Assembly (NCBI GenBank): GCA_943359415.1
Contig: CALRHQ010000005.1
Location: forward strand, 1-26,081
DNA: 26,081 bases
Direction of reading: 5' to 3'
From: Candidatus Peribacteria bacterium
GTDB taxonomy: Bacteria > Patescibacteriota > Gracilibacteria > UBA1369 > LOWO2-01-FULL-3
The notes under the pieces were generated by a model. The model saw only the letters and a list, made by a program, of their open reading frames with translations. It had not been told where the DNA came from and did not search any database. Positions 1-5,394 of this stretch are shown here, one piece after another. Within the stretch, counting starts at the first letter, position 1; every line of letters begins with the position of its first letter. A program made the translations under genes and the position numbers.

Positions 1-63
1 ACTAAAAACAACAGCAAAAATAATAATGAGAATATAATTTTTGGCCTTTATTTTCTCGTCCAT
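1..63 (-). CDS. Partial N-terminus of a membrane protein, cut by the window edge
   Basis: An ATG at 63-61 opens a frame that stays open to base 1, giving 21 residues: MDEKIKAKNYILIIIFAVVF followed by S. A short charged N-terminus followed by a run of hydrophobic residues looks like a signal anchor or first membrane helix. A well-formed minus-strand promoter lies about 80 bases upstream (141-169), which supports a real gene start. The rest of the gene is outside the window, so the family cannot be named. Confidence 0.55.
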   Translation of the reverse strand, partial: MDEKIKAKNYILIIIFAVVFS

Positions 64-101
64 AGTTTTATCGGTAAAAATAATTAAATTTCATATAACT
101 G

Positions 102-130
102 GTTCTTATACGAACTTTTTTGTATAGAAC
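102..130 (-). promoter_or_regulatory. Inverted repeat in the 5' leader of the left-edge gene
   Basis: GTTCTTATAC (102-111) and GTATAGAAC (122-130) are inverted copies with one bulged base, separated by ten bases. It begins a few bases after the expected transcription start of the promoter at 141-169, so the RNA would begin with a hairpin. It could protect the mRNA 5' end or be an operator for a dimeric repressor; the sequence does not decide between these. Confidence 0.4.
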
Positions 131-140
131 TTCTGAGGTG

Positions 141-169
141 AGTATATGCTAACAATTTTTGTTTTGCAA
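141..169 (-). promoter_or_regulatory. Sigma70-type promoter for the left-edge minus-strand gene
   Basis: On the minus strand TTGCAA (169-164) is followed by a 17-base spacer and TATACT (146-141). Start of transcription is expected near 134, giving a leader of about 70 bases before the ATG at 63. The same TTGCAA-17 pattern occurs at the rpmH promoter. Confidence 0.65.
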
Positions 170-246
170 TTTTCATGAAGATTTTAGAAAGATTTTAAAT
201 TTTTTTAACGAAAATTTAATCTCTGGCTGATATTGTGGTTATGTTT

Positions 247-288
247 TTGACTGTCTTATTGACGAAGTGCTATCAAAAATGCTATCAT
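247..288 (+). promoter_or_regulatory. Promoter/operator region of hicAB with tandem repeats
   Basis: Two overlapping -35/-10 pairs can be read: TTGACT (247-252) with TATCAA (271-276), and TTGACG (259-264) with TATCAT (283-288), each with 18-base spacing. The octamer TGCTATCA occurs twice exactly 12 bases apart (268-275 and 280-287), and the two -35 boxes are also 12 apart, so the whole promoter looks tandemly duplicated. HicB proteins with a ribbon-helix-helix tail usually repress their own operon, so the repeated octamer is a plausible operator; that role is inferred. Confidence 0.5.
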
Positions 289-303
289 TTAATTAAATAA
301 ATC

Positions 304-528
304 GTGAATAGTATTAAAAAGAGGATTGAGCAATTGTGTAATAGGAAAGAATCTAGGTTCTTTGAGCTAAAAACGGTTCTTGATTCTGCTGGTTATGAAT
401 TGGAGCGTGTTAGAGGAAGTCATCATGTTTTTAAGAATAAAAATGGTGGAGTAATTGTTTTCCCAGTTCATAATAATCTTGTGAAAAGATGTTATGTAAA
501 AGAGATAATAAAAAAAATTAACCAATAA
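304..528 (+). CDS. hicA: HicA-type toxin (mRNA interferase)
   Basis: A 74-residue protein with the HicA signature: a short helix-strand lead-in, then GYELERVRGSHHVFKN containing the conserved Gly-Ser-His catalytic region, and a tail (VHNNLVKRCYVKEIIKKI) matching the family's double-stranded-RNA-binding-like fold. HicA toxins cleave mRNA and are neutralised by HicB. The start is GTG at 304; no upstream ATG is in frame. It is followed after four bases by a HicB-like gene, the normal hicA-hicB order. It is slightly longer than the common form of about 60 residues because of an N-terminal extension of about 15 residues. No Shine-Dalgarno sequence is visible. Confidence 0.88.
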   Translation: MNSIKKRIEQLCNRKESRFFELKTVLDSAGYELERVRGSHHVFKNKNGGVIVFPVHNNLVKRCYVKEIIKKINQ

Positions 529-532
529 TATC

Positions 533-868
533 ATGAAAAAATGTCCTTATAGTTACTTGGTCGTTCCAATCGGAGAGGATGGAGAAGAAGCTTATAAAGC
601 GATAATTCCAAAGTTTAAAAATTTACATGTTATGGCTGATTCTCCTGAAGAATTGCATGGATTAGTTGTGGAAATGATTGAAGAGGATCTTGTTCGTAGA
701 AAAAAAGGAAAAGAACAAATTCCAGAGCCTGATTATAAAGGAAAGTTTAACGGTCAAATTTTAATTCGTACTGAACCGGCAATTCATGAAAAACTTTATT
801 TTGAGGCGCAGGCAAGCAATTTGAGCTTGAATAAATATATTGAAAATAGATTGCAGCGGGAAGTATGA
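533..868 (+). CDS. hicB: HicB-type antitoxin with ribbon-helix-helix C-terminus
   Basis: A 111-residue protein. Residues about 5-65 (YLVVPIGEDGEEAYKAIIPK, then a segment SPEELHGLVVEMIEEDL) fit the degenerate RNase H-like fold of HicB. Residues about 75-111 (QILIRTEPAIHEKLYFEAQA, then SLNKYIENRLQREV) form a ribbon-helix-helix DNA-binding tail. The first part is expected to bind and block HicA, and the tail to repress the operon promoter. It begins four bases after hicA, so the two are surely co-transcribed. It ends with TGA, one of several genes here showing that TGA is a stop codon in this organism. Confidence 0.85.
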   Translation: MKKCPYSYLVVPIGEDGEEAYKAIIPKFKNLHVMADSPEELHGLVVEMIEEDLVRRKKGKEQIPEPDYKGKFNGQILIRTEPAIHEKLYFEAQASNLSLNKYIENRLQREV

Positions 869-872
869 GTTC

Positions 873-901
873 TTGACCCTCTTTATCCATTAGTGTAATA
901 T
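873..901 (+). promoter_or_regulatory. Promoter of the second toxin-antitoxin pair
   Basis: TTGACC (873-878), a 17-base spacer and TAATAT (896-901) form a good sigma70-type promoter directly after hicB, placing the transcription start near 908. The separate promoter suggests the two toxin-antitoxin modules are independent units rather than one operon. Confidence 0.6.
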
Positions 902-910
902 TAGTATGTA

Positions 911-928
911 ATTATTATGTAAAATAAT
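911..928. promoter_or_regulatory. Short inverted repeat before the antitoxin gene
   Basis: ATTATT (911-916) and AATAAT (923-928) form an inverted repeat just downstream of the expected start of transcription and two bases before the antitoxin ATG. It is placed where an autorepressing ribbon-helix-helix antitoxin could bind. In AT-rich DNA such a repeat may be chance. Confidence 0.25.
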
Positions 929-930
929 CT

Positions 931-1167
931 ATGACTTCATTAACAATCAATCTGGAAGAGCCGATAAAAGCCATTGCTCAGAAAAAAGCACAGAAAGATG
1001 GCGTAACTCTCACTTTCATAGTCACACAATCATTAAAAGCATACAATGATGGCAAACTAAAATTTGGTCTTATGTCCGATGATGATGAAGTTACCGCCTC
1101 TTTTGATGTTTCAACAAAGGAAGGGAAAAGAGCTTGTATTAAAAACTTCGAATCTCTTATTAAATGA
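931..1167 (+). CDS. RelB/DinJ-like antitoxin
   Basis: A 78-residue protein. Its N-terminus (LTINLEEPIKAIAQKKAQKD, then GVTLTFIVTQSLKAY) has the strand-helix-helix pattern of a ribbon-helix-helix DNA-binding domain. The acidic C-terminal half (SDDDEVTASFDVSTKEGKRA) would be the toxin-wrapping region. Its stop overlaps the next gene's start in an ATGA, and that gene is a YafQ/RelE-like toxin, which is the main reason for the antitoxin call. Family-level similarity is to RelB/DinJ antitoxins; a precise subfamily is not claimed. Confidence 0.75.
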   Translation: MTSLTINLEEPIKAIAQKKAQKDGVTLTFIVTQSLKAYNDGKLKFGLMSDDDEVTASFDVSTKEGKRACIKNFESLIK

Positions 1168-1442
1168 AAAAAATAATCCAACGTACCAGAAGATTTGAAA
1201 AATCTTTCGATAAATTAAACGTTAAAACGCAGAAATTATTTATAAAAAAGCTTGGAATCTTTATTGATGATGAATATTCTCCTTCAATAAGGACTCATAA
1301 GTTAAAAGGGAAGCGTAGAAATGAATTTGCTTTTTCGATTACCGATGACATTAGGGCGATCTATGAAAAGCGCTTGGATAAAGGAAGAGAAATTTTGATT
1401 TTTACATTTGTTGATATAGGAGGGCATAATAAAGTTTATTAA
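1164..1442 (+). CDS. YafQ/RelE-superfamily mRNA interferase toxin
   Basis: A 92-residue basic protein of the ParE/RelE fold. The segments RTRRFEKSFDKL, RTHKLKGKRRNEFAFSITDD followed by IRAIYE, and the end FVDIGGHNKVY match the YafQ subgroup, in which a basic face and histidines near the C-terminus cleave ribosome-bound mRNA. The His of HKLKG, the Asp pair and the final GGHNKVY are all present, so the toxin looks intact. It overlaps the antitoxin gene by four bases (ATGA), implying translational coupling. Confidence 0.82.
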   Translation: MKKIIQRTRRFEKSFDKLNVKTQKLFIKKLGIFIDDEYSPSIRTHKLKGKRRNEFAFSITDDIRAIYEKRLDKGREILIFTFVDIGGHNKVY

Positions 1443-1452
1443 AACACTCTAT

Positions 1453-1469
1453 CTTGTCCTTTGGACAAG
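1453..1469 (+). terminator. Possible weak terminator after the YafQ-like gene
   Basis: CTTGTCC-TTT-GGACAAG is a perfect 7-bp stem with a 3-base loop, 11 bases after the toxin stop codon. It is followed by a T-containing but interrupted stretch (ctgtattgtttt), so termination may be inefficient. The perfectly paired symmetry would also work on the other strand. Confidence 0.4.
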
Positions 1470-1480
1470 CTGTATTGTTT

Positions 1481-1499
1481 TGGTAGCGCCAGGGAGAAT
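1481..1499 (-). repeat. 19-nt duplicate of the tRNA-Glu 3' end (att-like)
   Basis: TGGTAGCGCCAGGGAGAAT is identical to 1581-1599, the last 19 bases of the tRNA-Glu gene: CCA, discriminator base, 3' acceptor strand and part of the T arm. Identity stops sharply on both sides. A truncated copy of a tRNA 3' end beside an intact tRNA is the usual footprint of site-specific integration. The two copies are exactly 100 bp apart, so this may be the scar of a lost element, or one end of an island extending left across the toxin-antitoxin genes. Confidence 0.65.
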
Positions 1500-1541
1500 T
1501 ACCCTCTGGGGCATAAACTTCGATTATCCGGAGCTATCGTC

Positions 1542-1579
1542 AAAAAAACCGCTAGCCACTTCGCGGCCATCGTTTTTTT
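1542..1579 (-). terminator. Intrinsic terminator after tRNA-Glu, probably bidirectional
   Basis: On the minus strand, one base after the tRNA CCA, seven A residues begin a hairpin whose imperfect GC-rich stem (around GGCCGC and GTGGCTAGCGG) closes on seven T residues at 1548-1542. The A-tract/stem/T-tract arrangement is symmetrical, so it could also stop transcripts arriving from the plus-strand toxin gene. Confidence 0.6.
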
Positions 1580-1580
1580 G

Positions 1581-1655
1581 TGGTAGCGCCAGGGAGAATC
1601 GAACTCCCATTTACGGGATGAAAACCCGTTGTCCTAACCGGTAGACGATGGCGCC
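1581..1655 (-). tRNA. tRNA-Glu (anticodon UUC), CCA encoded
   Basis: The minus strand folds as a complete cloverleaf. The acceptor strands GGCGCCA and TGGCGCT pair with one G-U at the end. The D arm (GTCT/GGAC) has A14 and GG. The anticodon stem ACGGG/CCCGT encloses the loop TTTTCAT, whose central triplet is TTC. The T arm GGGAG/CTCCC has the loop TTCGATT. The discriminator A and a genomically encoded CCA follow. The CGTCTA segment after the acceptor is typical of bacterial glutamate tRNAs. Its cognate synthetase gene gltX lies about 10 kb away in the same window. Confidence 0.97.
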
Positions 1656-1669
1656 ACGATGTGTTTGTT

Positions 1670-1683
1670 GCGTAACCTTACGC
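1670..1683 (-). other. Hairpin in the tRNA-Glu precursor leader
   Basis: GCGTAA-CC-TTACGC is a perfect inverted repeat that begins at the predicted first transcribed bases and ends 14 bases before the mature tRNA. In RNA it gives a 5-bp stem with a four-base loop. It would cap the 5' leader that RNase P removes. Confidence 0.4.
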
Positions 1684-1690
1684 GAGCATT

Positions 1691-1718
1691 AGTATAAGGC
1701 CTTGGAAGCCAAAGTCAA
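1691..1718 (-). promoter_or_regulatory. Promoter of tRNA-Glu
   Basis: On the minus strand TTGACT (1718-1713), a 16-base spacer and TATACT (1696-1691) place the transcription start near 1684, about 29 bases ahead of the mature tRNA. The tRNA therefore has its own promoter immediately after the end of the FtsL-like gene. Confidence 0.65.
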
Positions 1719-1720
1719 TT

Positions 1721-2032
1721 TTATTTTACCTCGTTGTCTTTTTTCGTTATGTACTGCTTGTTTTCGGGGCTTTGCATCTCTTTTGTTTTTTCTTCTTCTG
1801 TGATCTTTGTGAAGGCTGAAGAATCTGTGATTTTTGAATTTAAACCTGAATTTTCAGTTTTTAAAATTTCATTTTTTAGTTTTTCTTGTTCCAAGGCGTA
1901 TCCTTTTTGTGCGGAATCATTTGTGACCATGAAAAATGCTCCTAATAAAACGATAATCATCATAGAAAGAGTGACGATTAAAAGTTTTGCTGTTTTTTTT
2001 GCTTCTGTTAATAGTGTAGTTTTTTGATACAT
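1721..2032 (-). CDS. FtsL/DivIC-like single-pass membrane protein
   Basis: A 103-residue bitopic protein: cytoplasmic N-terminus of about 15 residues, one membrane helix (about 16-37, LLIVTLSMMIIVLLGAFFMV), then a short outside segment with heptad-like spacing (GYALEQEKLKNEILKTENSG) and a polar, charged tail. This layout, especially the GYxLEQEKLKNEI pattern after the membrane helix, resembles the FtsL/DivIC septum-formation proteins that link the division peptidoglycan synthase to FtsQ/DivIB. The sequence is too short and degenerate for certainty. It follows the SLH-RlpA gene with a one-base overlap (TAATG), so a cell-envelope role is consistent. Confidence 0.5.
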   Translation of the reverse strand: MYQKTTLLTEAKKTAKLLIVTLSMMIIVLLGAFFMVTNDSAQKGYALEQEKLKNEILKTENSGLNSKITDSSAFTKITEEEKTKEMQSPENKQYITKKDNEVK

Positions 2033-3015
2033 TATGGCAAATGAATTACTTTATCTTGTACATTTATAACACCTGCTGATAAATCTGCAAGTGCTGCGAA
2101 TGCGGCCAATGACAAGTCTATTATTCGTCCATGGCCGTATGGTCCACGATCTATAATTCTGACTTGAATTGATTTTCCTGTTGCGAGATTTGTGACTTCA
2201 ACTATTGTTCCAAATGGAAGTGTTTTGTGCGCCGCGACAAAATCTGTGTTGTCCAATTTTTCTCCTGAGGCTGTGTTTGCGCCGTTCGCACCATTTCCGT
2301 AGTAAGTCGCTTTTCCGAATTCTACAAGGTTTACTGTGTCATTCATAATTTTCCTGTAAATGATCTCAGCCATATATCCACGCGTCATCTCTTGATTTGG
2401 ATCGATGTAGTTTTCAAGTGTGATGTTTACGAGTGTTTTTTCTTTAGCATATGCGGCATATTTTGAATACCATTCATCAGGTGCGACATCTGCGAAAATG
2501 TCTGATGTGCTTGGATATTCGATGTTTGGATAACAGTTCAAAAATATTTTCAATGATTCTGCTAGATTTATAGTTTTATTTGGTTGAAATGTTCCGTCTT
2601 CATAGCCAGAGATAATTCCTTTTTCTTTTGCAATTGAGACATATGCAGCAAACCATGAGTCTACTGGAACGTCTGAAAGAGGGGATTCGTTTGTTTGGCG
2701 CAGTGTGTTGCCTTTGTCTACTACTTCAGAGATTACGTCTGTGATTGTTTTACTTGCGAGCAGAAAAATTTTGAGAGCTTCTGCGCGTGAAATTTTCTGA
2801 TTTGGTTTAAATTTATTTTCTCCATTCATTGTATATCCTTCGATTATTCCGTTTGCACGTAAATAATCGATCGCAACAAAATGTGAGTTTCCTGATTTTA
2901 CATCTGAAAAATTATCCGGAGATTGTGCGCGGATTACTGTTGGTGTATGCGAAAAAGTCGCGATCAAAGTTATTATAGGAATGAGTAGCCAAGTAGTGTT
3001 TTTTTTGGTACTCAT
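2032..3015 (-). CDS. Secreted SLH-domain protein with RlpA-type double-psi beta-barrel
   Basis: A 327-residue exported protein. Residues 1-31 are a signal peptide (short basic start, hydrophobic LLIPIITLIATF, cleavage near the A-Q pair). Three SLH-type repeats follow (about 36-100, 112-168 and 170-225), with motifs such as FSDVKSGNSHFVAIDYLRAN, GIISGYEDGTFQPN and FADVAPDEWYSKYAAYAKEK. They are expected to hold the protein to secondary cell-wall polymer. Residues about 235-327 are an RlpA-like barrel: ATYYGNGANGANTASGEKLD, TLPFGTIVEVTNLATGKS and RIIDRGPYGHGRIIDLS, with the catalytic-type Asp-Arg-Gly-Pro present. RlpA proteins bind or cleave denuded glycan strands at the septum. It lies 17 bases after jag in the rpmH-rnpA-yidC-jag series. 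Confidence 0.85.
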   Translation of the reverse strand: MSTKKNTTWLLIPIITLIATFSHTPTVIRAQSPDNFSDVKSGNSHFVAIDYLRANGIIEGYTMNGENKFKPNQKISRAEALKIFLLASKTITDVISEVVDKGNTLRQTNESPLSDVPVDSWFAAYVSIAKEKGIISGYEDGTFQPNKTINLAESLKIFLNCYPNIEYPSTSDIFADVAPDEWYSKYAAYAKEKTLVNITLENYIDPNQEMTRGYMAEIIYRKIMNDTVNLVEFGKATYYGNGANGANTASGEKLDNTDFVAAHKTLPFGTIVEVTNLATGKSIQVRIIDRGPYGHGRIIDLSLAAFAALADLSAGVINVQDKVIHLP

Positions 3016-3032
3016 GTTGGTAGGTTTAAATT

Positions 3033-3497
3033 TTAAAATTTAGGCTTAATAATAATATGTCTCATTTCTCCTTCTCCGTCGCTCAATGTTTCTACGTCTT
3101 CATATCCTGATCCCATACACATCAAATGAATTTTTCGTCTGAAGTATGGTGACATCGGTGGAAGTCTTTGTGGACGGTGAAATTTTCTAGCCATGTCGAT
3201 CTTTCTTTGTGCCATTGCAATCATGTTTTCTTCCTGACGTTTTCTATAATCATCTACGTCCAAAGTGATTGAAAAATTTTCAGTTTTGCATTTTTTCCAT
3301 GCCATTACTTTTAACAAATGTTGAATCGCTTGGATATTGATTCCTCTGAATCCTATAAGCAAATTTGGGTTTTCGCTTTTGATATCGATAAGGAACGTAT
3401 CTTTTTCATCTTCAATGATTTCCATATCAGTATAAGGCACTTCCAATCTTTTTAGAAGTTCTTCCAAAGTTTCTTTTAATGCTTCTATTATTTCCAT
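3033..3497 (-). CDS. jag: RNA-binding protein Jag/KhpB (KH + R3H)
   Basis: A 154-residue cytoplasmic RNA-binding protein. Residues about 1-75 form a KH-type domain with the GFRGINIQAIQHLLKVM segment taking the place of the GxxG loop. Residues about 90-154 form an R3H domain whose core is RRKIHLMCM, with the Arg and His three residues apart that name the domain. The longer Jag_N domain of many Firmicutes proteins is missing, so this is a compact form. Jag/KhpB binds RNA and affects cell division and envelope synthesis. Its position directly after yidC is a widely conserved arrangement, which makes the call secure. Confidence 0.9.
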   Translation of the reverse strand: MEIIEALKETLEELLKRLEVPYTDMEIIEDEKDTFLIDIKSENPNLLIGFRGINIQAIQHLLKVMAWKKCKTENFSITLDVDDYRKRQEENMIAMAQRKIDMARKFHRPQRLPPMSPYFRRKIHLMCMGSGYEDVETLSDGEGEMRHIIIKPKF

Positions 3498-3517
3498 AAA
3501 TATATATTTTAAAAGGT

Positions 3518-4747
3518 TTAGTTTGTGGTTATAACTCTGACGGTCGGTTCCTTGTCGTCGGTTTTTGACTTATCTGATTTTCCTTTGTTTACAAATATTT
3601 GTTGAACTATTCCGTATAACGTTGAAGTTCCCCAGTAAAAGCCGACGCCTGCAGGTAATGATGCTGTAAATACTGCGATCATAACCGGCATCAAGTATAT
3701 CATCATTTTTGATGCGCTTGCCATCTCTCCTTGCTGTTTTCCGCCTCCCATAGATAATTTCATTTGAATAAATTGAAGCCCTCCGATGATTATCGGAAGT
3801 ACATATAGATTTGGTTTTGATAGATCAATGATTCCGAAAAATGCGTGAGAAATATCGCTTAAAGTGAAATTTTCGTATGTCTTGTACAATAAGTATGTGT
3901 TGTCCGGATTTAAGCTATCTTGTACTACATAGAAAATTCCGATAAGGAATGGTAGCTGTAAAAGAAGAGGTAAGCAGCTTCCCATTGGGTTTACCTTTGC
4001 TTCTTTCCATAGCGCCATGGTTTCCATTGCGATTTTTTGTTGGTCTCCTTTGTATTTTTCTTTAATTTTTTCAAGTCTAGGCTGAACATCTTGCATGCGT
4101 TTTTGCGCTTTCATGGCCTTGTGAGATGGTACGAGCAAAATTGTTCTAATGATCAGGGTAAGAATTATTATTGCAAGCCCTATGTCGTGTCCCGGCATTA
4201 TCGCTGCAAGGAAAATCATCGTGTTGTAGATAGGTCGATAGAAAATTCCTACCCAAAGTTTAGAAAAAATTCCTTCTTCCACCACGGTGAATTCATTTGA
4301 AGTAAGCGTTTTTTCCTCAGTTCCGATTTTCGTTTTCATTTCGATCTTAAATCTTCCCATTTCTCCGAAAAGTGTGTGATTCCAGTTTGAATATGGAATC
4401 AAAATTTCTTTTGTTGGAAGTATTTCTATGTCTTTTTTATCTGTACAATCAAGTTTTGGTGAATATGATTTTTTGACCCATTCGTTTTTTTCATTTCTGA
4501 ATGTATCAAATGGTTCAGACGGACATTTGTTTGGAATTGTGATTGCAGATGTTGTATTGTTTTTGATTTTGACTGTGACTGTGTCGCGTCTTGAATATTC
4601 ATTTTCAGTAGTAGTGAATACTACTGTATTTTGAAGTGTATCTTCCGGTTGTGATGGTCCTTTAAATAGGTTTATTACCCAGTTTACTATCAAAAATATT
4701 ACTAAAAAAATCAATATATTCTTCACTAGTTGGTTGAATTTTTCCAT
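3518..4747 (-). CDS. yidC: Membrane protein insertase YidC/Oxa1 family
   Basis: A 409-residue inner-membrane protein that inserts and folds membrane proteins, alone or with SecYEG. A first membrane helix (about 9-27, ILIFLVIFLIVNWVINLF) is followed by an outside domain of about 130 residues, smaller than the E. coli P1 domain. The conserved five-helix Oxa1 core starts near residue 172. It contains the helix LAIIILTLIIRTILLVPSHK with the functional Arg, the charged cytoplasmic hairpin (KAMKAQKRMQDVQPRLEKIK), NPMGSCLPLLLQLPFLIGIF and the final LPAGVGFYWGTSTLYGIVQQ helix. The order rpmH-rnpA-yidC-jag is kept, with one base between rnpA and yidC. Confidence 0.96.
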   Translation of the reverse strand: MEKFNQLVKNILIFLVIFLIVNWVINLFKGPSQPEDTLQNTVVFTTTENEYSRRDTVTVKIKNNTTSAITIPNKCPSEPFDTFRNEKNEWVKKSYSPKLDCTDKKDIEILPTKEILIPYSNWNHTLFGEMGRFKIEMKTKIGTEEKTLTSNEFTVVEEGIFSKLWVGIFYRPIYNTMIFLAAIMPGHDIGLAIIILTLIIRTILLVPSHKAMKAQKRMQDVQPRLEKIKEKYKGDQQKIAMETMALWKEAKVNPMGSCLPLLLQLPFLIGIFYVVQDSLNPDNTYLLYKTYENFTLSDISHAFFGIIDLSKPNLYVLPIIIGGLQFIQMKLSMGGGKQQGEMASASKMMIYLMPVMIAVFTASLPAGVGFYWGTSTLYGIVQQIFVNKGKSDKSKTDDKEPTVRVITTN

Positions 4748-4748
4748 T

Positions 4749-5081
4749 TTACATCTTGGTTATTAATTCTTCCGTTATTTGAGAGATTTCTTTGAATTCT
4801 TTTGATAGAATTTGTTTTTTTGGAATGAGTATCATGTCCAGAGGCTTCAAATTTGAATTTTCTTTTACTGTTAGCCTTAATATTTCGTAAATGCGTCTTC
4901 GTGTTTTATTTCTATCTACAGCTTTTCTTGCGAATTTTGTGCTTACTATTATTCTGAATCTAGGAAATCCGACTTTATTCTGCCAAAATCTTACCACATA
5001 GAGCTTCGAATCAAAAGAGTCTCCTTTCTTTAGAATGAGTGCTATGTGTTTTTTGGGAATCTTGAATTTTTTTGCGATCAT
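4749..5081 (-). CDS. rnpA: Ribonuclease P protein component
   Basis: A 110-residue basic protein carrying the RNR signature (KFARKAVDRNKTRRRIYEIL) that contacts RNase P RNA, preceded by the FRIIVSTK strand that forms part of the leader-binding cleft. It helps the RNA subunit, encoded at 23043-23415 in this window, to trim the 5' leader of tRNA precursors. Its ATG overlaps the rpmH stop codon (ATGA), the classic coupled arrangement. Confidence 0.95.
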   Translation of the reverse strand: MIAKKFKIPKKHIALILKKGDSFDSKLYVVRFWQNKVGFPRFRIIVSTKFARKAVDRNKTRRRIYEILRLTVKENSNLKPLDMILIPKKQILSKEFKEISQITEELITKM

Positions 5082-5209
5082 CCTTTAGAGTGGATCTTAA
5101 CAGTAAGGCTTTTTCGCCCTCTTGATCTTCTTCTGTTCAACACAACTGCGCTTCTTTTTCTGAAGCCGTGAGTTTTTAGTCTAATTCTTTTCTTTAGTTT
5201 TCCTAACAT
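5078..5209 (-). CDS. rpmH: 50S ribosomal protein L34
   Basis: A 43-residue basic protein. The frame from ATG at 5209 reads MLGKLKKRIRLKTHGFRKRS and ends in NRRRSRGRKSLTVKIHSKG. The THGFR motif, the Arg-rich helix and the RGRKSLTV tail are diagnostic of L34. The N-terminus MLGKLKKRIRLK departs from the usual MKRTYQPS start. It heads the rpmH-rnpA-yidC-jag cluster and overlaps rnpA by four bases. A clear promoter lies 46 bases upstream. Confidence 0.95.
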   Translation of the reverse strand: MLGKLKKRIRLKTHGFRKRSAVVLNRRRSRGRKSLTVKIHSKG

Positions 5210-5254
5210 GGTATTTAATTAGTTCTATAATGTATATTAATACTTTGCTTGCTG

Positions 5255-5283
5255 ATTTTACAGAGTAAGGTTAAATCTTGCAA
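5255..5283 (-). promoter_or_regulatory. Promoter of the rpmH-rnpA-yidC-jag cluster
   Basis: On the minus strand TTGCAA (5283-5278), exactly 17 bases, then TAAAAT (5260-5255). Transcription should start near 5248, giving a leader of about 39 bases. No dnaA gene or run of DnaA boxes is seen nearby, although rpmH often sits beside the origin. Confidence 0.65.
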
Positions 5284-5319
5284 CAGAAAGTTGTTTTTTA
5301 CATTAATATGTAATTTTTC

Positions 5320-5349
5320 TTGCAAAGAATATGTTTACTAAAGTATATT
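5320..5349 (+). promoter_or_regulatory. Promoter of the PP2C-like/propeller gene
   Basis: TTGCAA (5320-5325), an 18-base spacer and TATATT (5344-5349) give a start near 5356 and a leader of about 39 bases to the ATG at 5395. It is divergent from and about 40 bases away from the rpmH promoter, so the two could influence each other. Confidence 0.5.
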
Positions 5350-5394
5350 TGTATAGTAGCATTCACTCTAATTTAAATTTTGATTCAAAAGAAT

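Noticed and set aside
978..1181. Minus-strand frame of 67 codons over the antitoxin gene
   Set aside because: It mirrors the antitoxin almost completely and breaks a well-supported toxin-antitoxin pair with ATGA coupling.
1481..1580. A second, complete tRNA gene
   Set aside because: Only the last 19 bases match. The bases further in do not give D or anticodon arms, so this is a fragment and not a gene.
5210..5394. Replication origin beside rpmH
   Set aside because: rpmH often lies near oriC, but no DnaA boxes of the TTATNCACA type and no dnaA or dnaN gene are visible; the stretch is explained by two divergent promoters.
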